This document shows positions 13,392 through 19,712 of a stretch of 37,644 nucleotides of DNA, one piece after another. The notes beneath the pieces were generated by a model that was not told the origin of the DNA, did not search any database, and was given only the letters and a program-made list of their open reading frames with translations. Numbering within the stretch: the stretch's first letter is position 1; each line of letters starts with the position of its first letter. The position numbers and the translations under genes were made by a program. The stretch comes from a virus. The stretch is from IMG/VR virus record IMGVR_UViG_3300045927_000142, positions 1 through 37,644 of that record; one strand, 5' to 3'.

Positions 13392-14153
13392 TCATGAGAC
13401 TTTCGCCCGAGGTATACTTAATCGACGATTAAGTATACTTTTGCGTTTCTTCACCGAGATCAGCGTGATTCCCCAATGCTTCGCTAAGGCCTTTTCATTG
13501 CCCTGAAACGTCGCGAGATCCCGCGCCCATTGTTCATGGTTTCCCGGCGGCCGACCGTCACGCTGGCCGGTGCGCTTTCGCAATTCATCAATCACGTAGC
13601 GGATTTCGGTCGCATTACTGGTCCGCCGCACAATGCTCTCGACCAGGTGGTCGAGATGCGCGCGTCGATCCCGCACGGTCCGTCGACGCCGCTCCTGGGC
13701 CCGTTTCTCAAACGTGAGGCCGATCTTGGCGCGCGTAATCGCGCGACTCCCAACGGGGTGCTTTCCCTCCGTCCACCCGTGGCGCGACCAGGAGGCGGTC
13801 AAGCTGTCCGCCGCATGGGGATGGGCGGCGATGACGGCGTCAAGGGATCGGCGATAGCGGGTCTGACCCGTGCGCGACCGATCCATCGCGCTCGCCAGTT
13901 CGCTTCGTTCGTCCGGTGTCACATAGAAGCGCGCGACATCGTGGGCATCGACCGCTTGCAGTGCCAAAAAGTAATCAAATTCGCCAGGCTGAAACTGATA
14001 GACGCCGGTCGCGTCCCGGTAGTGGCGCCAATTCGCTGACCGCAACATCGCCATCGTCGCGTGCGTCAGCTCCCCGAGGCGGCCCATATTGGGGACGGCG
14101 CGTGCGAAGCGGTCGACCTGCTCGCCGTGCAGACGGAGCGCTTTGGTGTTCAT
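13392..14153 (-). CDS. Unknown protein coupled to the HNH-helicase gene
   Basis: 253 residues from ATG 14153, overlapping the helicase stop (ATGA), so the two are almost certainly made together. Mostly helical and basic. N-terminal half: RFARAVPNMGRLGELTHATM, an aromatic patch around YRDATGVYQFQPGEF and YFLALQAVDAHD. A strongly basic helix follows (FEKRAQERRRRTVRDRRAHL). The C-terminal end, WARDLATFQGNEKALAKHWG followed by ITLISVKKRK, resembles a helix-turn-helix. A 27-base perfect palindrome lies in its last codons. No family recognised; DNA binding is likely. Confidence 0.7.
   Translation of the reverse strand: MNTKALRLHGEQVDRFARAVPNMGRLGELTHATMAMLRSANWRHYRDATGVYQFQPGEFDYFLALQAVDAHDVARFYVTPDERSELASAMDRSRTGQTRYRRSLDAVIAAHPHAADSLTASWSRHGWTEGKHPVGSRAITRAKIGLTFEKRAQERRRRTVRDRRAHLDHLVESIVRRTSNATEIRYVIDELRKRTGQRDGRPPGNHEQWARDLATFQGNEKALAKHWGITLISVKKRKSILNRRLSIPRAKVS
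13412..13438. repeat. 27-bp perfect palindrome within the 3' end of a coding region
   Basis: GTATACTTAATCG, a single A, then its exact reverse complement: 13-base arms with a one-base centre, AT-rich in a GC-rich genome. It lies about 20 bases before the stop of the gene at 13392-14153 and encodes the symmetrical peptide SILNRRLSI. No T run follows on either strand, so it is not an intrinsic terminator. A dimeric regulator site is the simplest reading; the HTH-like end of the same gene's product is a candidate binder. Confidence 0.85.
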
Positions 14154-16261
14154 GATTCGTCTGCCGTTTGCGCCCAGCGCGGCAACGGCGTCCCCGTGTC
14201 CTGGCAATACCGACGAATGCGCTCCAGAGCGACCATCCGGGCGCGCTGGAGCTGGTCCGGTGTGGCATCGTCGAGTTTACGAATGCTGGCTTGCCGGTAG
14301 ATGTCGGCAATAAAATGGTCGACCGGTTGCCCGCCGTGCTTCGCTGGAAACTGCGCCCACCAGCGACTCGCCAAGATCACCTGCTGTCGAATCAGGGTGT
14401 GATGCTCGCGGGCGGTCAACGGCCGCGTCTGGGGTGCTGGCCGATCGACGACCGCCACGGGCCGCACAGCCCCGACCGCGATCGGTTGATCGAACGGGCG
14501 GGCTCGATTGTACCGATCGAGGAACTCCGCGAAGCGCGGCCAGAGCGATTCCGGGAGATTCAGGTCGCGGAGGATGGGCGTCAGCAGATCCTGCACTGCC
14601 GGATCGATATCGAACGTGCCGGCCGTCGTGATCGCCGACACGACTTCCAGCGCGGCATCGCGCACCCCGACGAGATCCTTATCAGGAAATCCGGGACCTT
14701 CAGGTCCTTGGGGTCCACGAGGTCCCTCCGGTCCTGGCGGCCGGACTTCAATGTCATGGACCATCGGCGCCAGGATGTTCGTAAATTCCTGGATCAGCTC
14801 CGGGATATCCGGCAGGATGATCGCCGTCGTCAGCGGATACCCGAGCCGCTCACGTTCCCACGTCGTCACTCGTTGCCCGCGCGCCACGACCTGTCGGATG
14901 TACTGCGCCGTGAGGACGTTGGTGGCATAGGTCACGACGCAAATGTCCGGACAGTCATAGCCTTCGCCCGCCATCCCCACTGTGCAAAGCACGCCCACGC
15001 GGGTCTTTTTGCGGAAATCTTCGAGACGCCGGTACGCGTCCTCGCCGTCATCGGAGACCACGCATTCGGCCAAAGGCTGTAACCGGCGCGCGACCATCTG
15101 CTGATCGACTTCCTTCGCGAAGGCTCTCGCCATGTCCTGACGATGCGTCACAATCAGCGCCTTGACCGGGGCGCCGCGACTGTCTCGATAGCGGCGTTGG
15201 AGCTGATCGAGTGTGACGGCCACTAATTGTGTGATCCATTCGTCGCGCAGATTAAGACGGCGAAGGGCGACACGTGCCGTGTCATCGGTGAGATCGGCGA
15301 TCGCCGTCTCGGTGACTTCCGCGGTCTTGAGATCGACGATGTCGACCGTCGCGCCCACCCGAAAGAGGTCCGGCGGCCGCAAGAGACCTTCGCGCACCAG
15401 CCGTTCGGAATGAATCGCGTAGGTCGCAATGGCCTGAATGCGTGGCTCCCCATGTTCGCCGACGACATCCTCGTATTGCACGGTCGAAATACGTTCGGCG
15501 GGTGAGGTGCGGAACAGCGTCCCGGAGAGATTCAGGACGTGGACATTGAGTCCTGTCCGCAAGTCCCCCACGAGTTCGCGGATGGTTTTTGCCCAGGCGG
15601 CGCCGCCGGTGTCGTCATTGACTGGCTGTCCGAGATGGTGGACTTCATCGAGAATCACGAGTGTCGACGTGTCGCGGAGGGCATCGCGATGCCGTTCACG
15701 AACCGTGGGTGTGAGTAGGCCCTGGTACGTGGTACACACGCCATCCATCCGGCTGAGTTCGCGCCCGCTGCCGCGGGCTCCCTCATGCACGTCGAGGGCG
15801 ATATGACAGTCGTTCAGGAGCGCCTTCGCCCATTGATTCACGAGCGGCACGCGTGGGACGACGACGAGCACGCGGCTCCACAGCGCCGCGTCTTGTCCGA
15901 CCGCGAAGACGTTGCCGGCGAAGAGTGTCTTTCCGCCACCTGGTGCCGCCATGACGGTCGCGACGCGCTGCATCGTGATCGCTTCCAACACGATCGCGAG
16001 CGCTTCCTCCTGCCAGGCCCGCAACTGGACCCGCGTGTCCCGGACATCTCGATTGCCATATCTGAGATTGCACGGGGCACACCAAGCCTCGAGATTCGAC
16101 ATGATTGGCGGCCCGCCGTGGCTCGCCGCGCGGAGATGCGCGACGTGAAAGGTCTCGAGGTCGATAGGTGCCTGGCAGCCTTGCCGTTGGCACTGGCTCC
16201 CGCTCAAAAAGAACAGTTGCCGGCGGTCACCGGGGGAAATGCGCCGAGAATACCGTGACAT
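14150..16261 (-). CDS. HNH nuclease-SF2 helicase fusion with a collagen-like linker
   Basis: 703 residues. Residues 15-75 form an HNH/zinc domain: Cys24, Cys29, HVAHLRAASHGG (His39, His42), NLEAWCAPCN (Cys61, Cys64). A superfamily 2 helicase follows: AAPGGGKT (105-112), DEVH (205-208), SGT (246-248), TVGMAGEGYDCP (428-438) and QVVARGQR (457-464). Residues 508-526 are Gly-X-Y collagen-like (PGPEGPRGPQGPEGPG). A helical C-terminal domain of about 175 residues remains unassigned. The layout recalls restriction-type or defence helicase-nucleases more than a replicative helicase. It lies next to the integrase, the usual place for accessory cargo, and is coupled to an unknown basic partner. A role in defence or superinfection exclusion is inference. 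Confidence 0.85.
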   Translation of the reverse strand: MSRYSRRISPGDRRQLFFLSGSQCQRQGCQAPIDLETFHVAHLRAASHGGPPIMSNLEAWCAPCNLRYGNRDVRDTRVQLRAWQEEALAIVLEAITMQRVATVMAAPGGGKTLFAGNVFAVGQDAALWSRVLVVVPRVPLVNQWAKALLNDCHIALDVHEGARGSGRELSRMDGVCTTYQGLLTPTVRERHRDALRDTSTLVILDEVHHLGQPVNDDTGGAAWAKTIRELVGDLRTGLNVHVLNLSGTLFRTSPAERISTVQYEDVVGEHGEPRIQAIATYAIHSERLVREGLLRPPDLFRVGATVDIVDLKTAEVTETAIADLTDDTARVALRRLNLRDEWITQLVAVTLDQLQRRYRDSRGAPVKALIVTHRQDMARAFAKEVDQQMVARRLQPLAECVVSDDGEDAYRRLEDFRKKTRVGVLCTVGMAGEGYDCPDICVVTYATNVLTAQYIRQVVARGQRVTTWERERLGYPLTTAIILPDIPELIQEFTNILAPMVHDIEVRPPGPEGPRGPQGPEGPGFPDKDLVGVRDAALEVVSAITTAGTFDIDPAVQDLLTPILRDLNLPESLWPRFAEFLDRYNRARPFDQPIAVGAVRPVAVVDRPAPQTRPLTAREHHTLIRQQVILASRWWAQFPAKHGGQPVDHFIADIYRQASIRKLDDATPDQLQRARMVALERIRRYCQDTGTPLPRWAQTADES

Positions 16262-16286
16262 GGAGGCCAGGCTCCTTGTTAAGCGG

Positions 16287-17531
16287 TCACGCGGATTCCT
16301 TCTTCACGACGAGGTGCAACACGGCGGCGGGCTTCACGGGCGACTCGGGGCACCAGGCGAGGCGCATCTTCGCCACGGCCTCGGCGACGAGCTCCGGCAC
16401 AGCGGACTTCAGATACTGCTCGGTCGTCTTGATGTTGCTGTGCTGCGCGTACTTTTGCGTGGCATAGATGTCCTTTGACTGGCGCAGCAGCTCGGTCAAG
16501 AGACTGTGCCGGAGATCGTAGGGACGGCAGTTCTTCGGCACGGCCACGAGGAACTGCTCGAGGAGCTCGGTTTCGCCCCCGTCGCGCAGTTCGCGCTCGA
16601 CCCGCGTGAGCGCGCGCTGCCACGCCTCCCGCGGCGACGACTGGGCGAACCGGCCCCACAACCCCGCCGCGTCGAAGTCGCGGAGCGCCGCCACGGCCGG
16701 CGGGAGCAGGTCGACCCACTGCCCGGCCGCGCCGGTCCCCTTCTGTCGCGGCGGCTGATAGAGCTTCTCGTCGCGGAAGTTCACGTGGCGGCGTTCCAGC
16801 CGCATTAAGGACTTCGGCGGCAACCCCGTCCACGCCATCACCCGCAGGCGAATCTTCGTCGCGCTGACCCGCGACCGCGGCTGGCCCTTGATGGATCGCC
16901 CGAGATCCGCCAAGGCGGCGAGCAGCCGCATGACGATCGGGATCGGGATGGCGCGCGGCTCCGGCCGGCGTGGAGGGCCGACCGGCCCGATCTGGTCCGT
17001 CGGCAGGGCCACATCGAGATCGCCGTCGGGGTTGAGCTCGCGCTCGAGGACCTTTGCGAGCGCGCGACGGCGATGCTTCACCGTGGAGACCGAGAGCTTC
17101 GCCTTCCGCCAGGCCAGCAGTTGCTCCCGCACGTGCGCGCGGCGGATCTGCTCGAGCGGGATCGCCGCCATGGGCTCCCGCCGCCACGCCGCCAGGAGAC
17201 ACCGCAGATCCTCGATGGGGCGATCGGCATCCGTGATCGGGGGGGATGGCTTCGGATGATCGGCCATCCAGCGATCGATCGCCGCGCCGAGCGTCCCGGC
17301 CGCGCTGCCGTCGGTGGCCCGTTGGCGGCGCAGATCCTCGAGCAGTTGCAGACGACACTTCACGAGCTCGCTACAGTTCTTCTTCGAGTAGGGAATGCCG
17401 TCGTCGTCGACGAGGGGAAATCGGGCGCGCGCTTCCCGCAGCGCGGCGCCAGATCCAATGCGGGCCAGCACGGTCACACCGTGCGCGTCGAGGTAGAGCC
17501 CCTGGCCGATGGTCTGCCGGGTGCGCGTCAT
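16287..17531 (-). CDS. int: Tyrosine-type integrase
   Basis: 414 residues. Catalyses site-specific insertion and excision between attP and attB. N-terminal arm-binding and core-binding helices span about residues 1-190. The catalytic domain begins near 195: KIRLRVMAWTGLPPKSLMRL (226-245), RPYDLRHSLLTELL (336-349, Arg341 His342), YAQHSNIKTTEQYL (361-374, His364 and nucleophile Tyr373). The first catalytic Arg, normally in TGLR, is replaced here by Pro, as in its degraded relative at 11812. Its stop lies 25 bases before the helicase start; upstream it overlaps the coiled-coil gene by ATGA. No attP core could be identified by eye. Confidence 0.9.
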   Translation of the reverse strand: MTRTRQTIGQGLYLDAHGVTVLARIGSGAALREARARFPLVDDDGIPYSKKNCSELVKCRLQLLEDLRRQRATDGSAAGTLGAAIDRWMADHPKPSPPITDADRPIEDLRCLLAAWRREPMAAIPLEQIRRAHVREQLLAWRKAKLSVSTVKHRRRALAKVLERELNPDGDLDVALPTDQIGPVGPPRRPEPRAIPIPIVMRLLAALADLGRSIKGQPRSRVSATKIRLRVMAWTGLPPKSLMRLERRHVNFRDEKLYQPPRQKGTGAAGQWVDLLPPAVAALRDFDAAGLWGRFAQSSPREAWQRALTRVERELRDGGETELLEQFLVAVPKNCRPYDLRHSLLTELLRQSKDIYATQKYAQHSNIKTTEQYLKSAVPELVAEAVAKMRLAWCPESPVKPAAVLHLVVKKESA

Positions 17532-17749
17532 CGGTTCAAACGGTCGCGGAGGGCGCGGATCTGCTCACCTTGCTCGACGATCAAGCGTTTGAGTTCGTCG
17601 AGCGTTTCGTTCAGGTCGCTGAGCGATTCCTCGAGTTCAGTCCGGCCCTCCCGGACTTCAGTTAAACCGCGCAGGATGATCTCATCGAGGCGCTTATCGG
17701 CCTGGCCGAGGCGATCGAGCATGTTCTTCACGTCGTCGTCGAGACTCAT
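17528..17749 (-). CDS. Short coiled-coil protein, paralogue of the gene at 6065-6253
   Basis: 73 residues, helical with heptads: MSLDDDVKNMLDRLGQADKR, DEIILRGLTEVREG, LNETLDELKRLIVEQGEQIR. Shares its start, the DEI-LRGL segment and ELKRLI with the 62-residue protein at 6065-6253. Its stop overlaps the integrase start. Likely to oligomerise; function unknown. Confidence 0.7.
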   Translation of the reverse strand: MSLDDDVKNMLDRLGQADKRLDEIILRGLTEVREGRTELEESLSDLNETLDELKRLIVEQGEQIRALRDRLNR

Positions 17750-17765
17750 GCGGGCTCCTCCCCGT

Positions 17766-17972
17766 TCACGGGAAAAACACGCGAATCAGGATCGCGATCA
17801 GCATGGCGCTGTTGGTGGAGAGGATGACGGTATGGAGACGCAACCGCGTGTCGAGAAGGTGGAGGCGTTTGTCGTAGGCCGCGATCTCTTCGGCCGCCGC
17901 CCGGGCCTGTTCCTCTGTAATGCCTTGTGCGGATTTCAACGCGTCATACGTCTTGCTCAGCATGAGCGGCAT
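17766..17972 (-). CDS. Small membrane-anchored coiled-coil protein
   Basis: 68 residues: an amphipathic helix (ITEEQARAAAEEIAAYDKRL, HLLDTRLRLHT) followed by a C-terminal hydrophobic segment (NSAMLIAILIRVFFP) that would span the membrane. The architecture is like that of DUF1640-type coiled-coil/TM proteins common in Gram-negative genomes. It is the first gene downstream of a promoter-like element at about 18024. Confidence 0.65.
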   Translation of the reverse strand: MPLMLSKTYDALKSAQGITEEQARAAAEEIAAYDKRLHLLDTRLRLHTVILSTNSAMLIAILIRVFFP

Positions 17973-18023
17973 GGGCGCATCACTCCTTCATCGGGCCTTC
18001 ATCCAGCGCACACTTCACAAATC

Positions 18024-18050
18024 ATTATACGAAGAGAATTTCAGTAATTC
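18024..18050 (-). promoter_or_regulatory. Promoter-like TATAAT with a small inverted repeat
   Basis: Reading leftward, TATAAT occupies 18029-18024, about 50 bases before the start at 17972. No good -35 lies at the ideal spacing (AT-rich sequence only). The inverted repeat GAATT-N5-AATTC (18036-18050) sits just upstream of the -10, where a repressor would act. Together this is a plausible controlled promoter for the integrase operon. Confidence 0.5.
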
Positions 18051-18124
18051 TGACTGTTTGTTGTCGGTTTTTCGTTGACCGTGATCAACCGCAGGTGCGA
18101 AGAAAGAGTTTTCTCGCCGACGGA

Positions 18125-18328
18125 TTACGGTTTGGTCTGTCGGTTGAGTTTGGCGGGCGTGGCGCGGCGGCGGGGCCGGTTCCAGTACGGGCTCTTGCAT
18201 TTCGGACAGGTCGCGGGCGCGAAGCCTTCGCGCTTCGGGACCCACTCGTGGCCGCACCGCAGGCACCGCCAGCCGATCCGTGTGATGGATACCCGCCCCG
18301 GGGTCTTCACAGGGAGGGAGTGTGGCAT
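18125..18328 (-). CDS. Zinc-ribbon protein
   Basis: 67 residues: WRCLRCGHEWVPKREG, then TCPKCKSPYWNRPRR and a basic tail. The two CxxC pairs and the CPKCxSxYWNxPR signature match short zinc-ribbon proteins found beside bacterial and phage regulators. It lies on the leftward side of the divergent control region. A DNA-binding or regulatory role is inference. Confidence 0.75.
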   Translation of the reverse strand: MPHSLPVKTPGRVSITRIGWRCLRCGHEWVPKREGFAPATCPKCKSPYWNRPRRRATPAKLNRQTKP

Positions 18329-18450
18329 AGCGCACAGAACTCAACAATATTCGCACAAAAGATAATCGTACACTAGTGCTCTTTTAAACTAACATCCCTC
18401 AGGCCCTTCGTCGGAGGCATCCCAGCGTCCCAATGGAGGGGGATTCCCGC
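18329..18450. promoter_or_regulatory. Divergent control region between leftward and rightward operons
   Basis: About 120 bases between the leftward zinc-ribbon gene and the rightward HTH gene. The stretch around 18340-18390 is AT-rich with -10-like words (GATAAT, TACACT) but no clear -35. GGAGGGGGA precedes the ATG at 18451, which sets that start. It must contain the rightward early promoter; exact elements are unresolved. Confidence 0.4.
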
Positions 18451-18750
18451 ATGTCGCAACCGGCGCCCGTCACCGACCTCGACTCGTTGCCCGTGATTCT
18501 CACCCTCAAGGAAATGTCGGCGCTCTACCGCGTCAGTCCGCTCACGATCCGGCGCGCGCTCTCGCTCGACAAATTCCGGCCACTCCCGTTCGAAAAATAC
18601 CCCTATCGCTGGCTCCGCGCCGACGTGCTGCGCGACCTCGCGACCCGCCGCCCGAAACTGCGTCAGCGCCGCCACGGCTTCGCGGCCGTCAAAGCCCGCC
18701 GTCAGGCGGCCGACGAGCAGGCCGCCGTCGCCCACGACAAGTCGCGATGA
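18451..18750 (+). CDS. Excisionase-like helix-turn-helix protein
   Basis: 99 residues from ATG 18451, preceded by GGAGGGGGA at good spacing (an in-frame ATG at 18433 lies ahead of that site and is less likely). LTLKEMSALYRVSPLTIRRA followed by a short wing (RPLPFEKYPYRWLRADVLRD) is the MerR-like winged helix of excisionase/HTH_17 proteins. A basic tail follows. As the first rightward gene, opposite the integrase operon, it could be the directionality factor or an early regulator. Confidence 0.75.
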   Translation: MSQPAPVTDLDSLPVILTLKEMSALYRVSPLTIRRALSLDKFRPLPFEKYPYRWLRADVLRDLATRRPKLRQRRHGFAAVKARRQAADEQAAVAHDKSR

Positions 18751-19265
18751 GCGGGCGGCTCGTCTCGGCCGTGTTTGAGTCGGCCCTTCCGGCCTGGCTC
18801 AAACCCTACGCGGCGGCCTATGCGTCATTCGCCGCCGACAATGGCACGCGTGTCTACCCGACCATCGGCACGATTGCGCTGATGGTCGGGCGGTGTGAAC
18901 GCTCCACGCAGTACGCCATCGCCGACCTGCGGCGGCGGCACATTCTCGAGCCCATCACCCCGGCCGGCCGCCACCAGGCGCCCCGGTATCGGTTCCACGC
19001 GGCGGGACTCCCGCAGGTCACGGACGGCGTGCAGCTTCAGTTGCTGGCCTTTTCGCGATCTCCACAGGGATTTCCACAGGCCGCGAAAAATCGGCCCAAT
19101 AAAACCGGGCCTCGATCCGCCTTTTCCACACTTTCCACAGGCAGGGGTGCAATGGGTTGCACCCCAGGGGTGCAATGGGTTGCACCCGATCCGTCAATAG
19201 ATCCTTCAGTACGTACTCGTACAACGCGCGCGCGCGCGAAGAGGACGGGCACGGAGGACCGATGA
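18747..19265 (+). CDS. Replication-initiator-like helix-turn-helix protein
   Basis: 172 residues, ATG overlapping the previous stop. The N-terminus (LPAWLKPYAAAYASFAADNG, TRVYPTIGTIALMVGR, RSTQYAIADLRRRHILEPI) is the winged-helix found in phage replication initiators and host-like HTH_36 proteins. The C-terminal third is low-complexity and its DNA holds repeated CCACA words and two hairpins, as expected when an origin lies inside the initiator gene (as in lambda O). No helicase loader follows. Confidence 0.7.
   Translation: MSGRLVSAVFESALPAWLKPYAAAYASFAADNGTRVYPTIGTIALMVGRCERSTQYAIADLRRRHILEPITPAGRHQAPRYRFHAAGLPQVTDGVQLQLLAFSRSPQGFPQAAKNRPNKTGPRSAFSTLSTGRGAMGCTPGVQWVAPDPSIDPSVRTRTTRARAKRTGTEDR
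19061..19187. other. Candidate replication origin inside the initiator gene
   Basis: Four related words occur: TCCACAGG (19061), TTCCACAGG (19072), TTTTCCACA (19122) and TTTCCACAG (19132), all close to the DnaA box TTATCCACA. They flank a short A-rich stretch (GAAAAATCGG, AATAAAAC). Two nearly identical hairpins follow: GGGGTGCAA-TGGG-TTGCACCCC (19144-19165) and its copy (19167-19187). Repeats, AT-rich stretch and location in the initiator gene fit a theta origin. Confidence 0.55.
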
Positions 19266-19708
19266 CCTCTCCTGTCACGCGACGATCGTTACTCCAACTC
19301 GGCGTACTAACCCTGACCGGCGGGCTCGTCGGCTGCGAGGATGAAATCATTATCCAGGCGCCGACCGCCCCAGAGCCGCCACCAGCGACGATCCCGGACC
19401 GGGTGGAGCTCCGGGTCATCGGCAGTTTCAGAAGCGTCACTGTGCGCCACGTGAACGCCCAGGATGGCAGCTCACGCAACGAGCGGGTCGACCTGCCCTA
19501 CTTCGCGTCGTTCACGACGCTCAGAGATTCCATGTTCATCAGTCTCGAAGCCTTTGCCGTGGGCGAAGGCTGGCTTCAGGTGCAGATCCTCGTGAACGGG
19601 TTTCTCCTGCAGGAAGCAACCAGCAGCAGCGACGACCCACGACTCGCGATCTCCGTCACGTTCCGCCACTCGGACGTCGTGCCGCCGCCGACGCCGCGCC
19701 CGGTGTAA
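19262..19708 (+). CDS. Lipoprotein with Tat-like signal peptide
   Basis: 148 residues from ATG 19262 (overlapping the previous stop). The signal TRRSLLQLGVLTLTGGLVGC has a twin-Arg motif, a hydrophobic core and a lipobox (LVGC) with acidic residues after Cys. A Pro-rich linker (APTAPEPPPATIP) precedes a beta-rich domain (VELRVIGSFRSVTVRHVN, LPYFASFTTLRDSMFISLEA). Phage-encoded lipoproteins of this size usually act at the host surface, for example by blocking receptors; that role is inference. Likely exported to periplasm or outer membrane. Confidence 0.75.
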   Translation: MTSPVTRRSLLQLGVLTLTGGLVGCEDEIIIQAPTAPEPPPATIPDRVELRVIGSFRSVTVRHVNAQDGSSRNERVDLPYFASFTTLRDSMFISLEAFAVGEGWLQVQILVNGFLLQEATSSSDDPRLAISVTFRHSDVVPPPTPRPV

Positions 19709-19712
19709 GGCT

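Noticed and set aside
13412-13445. Palindrome as an intrinsic terminator
   Set aside because: AT-rich stem and no T run on either strand in the right place; it also lies inside a coding region.
16279-17358. 359-codon leftward frame inside the integrase
   Set aside because: Overlaps the integrase in another frame; Ala/Arg/Gly-rich, while the integrase has all family motifs.
19144-19187. Tandem hairpins as transcription terminators
   Set aside because: No T tract follows and they lie inside an open frame next to CCACA repeats; an origin or operator is more likely.
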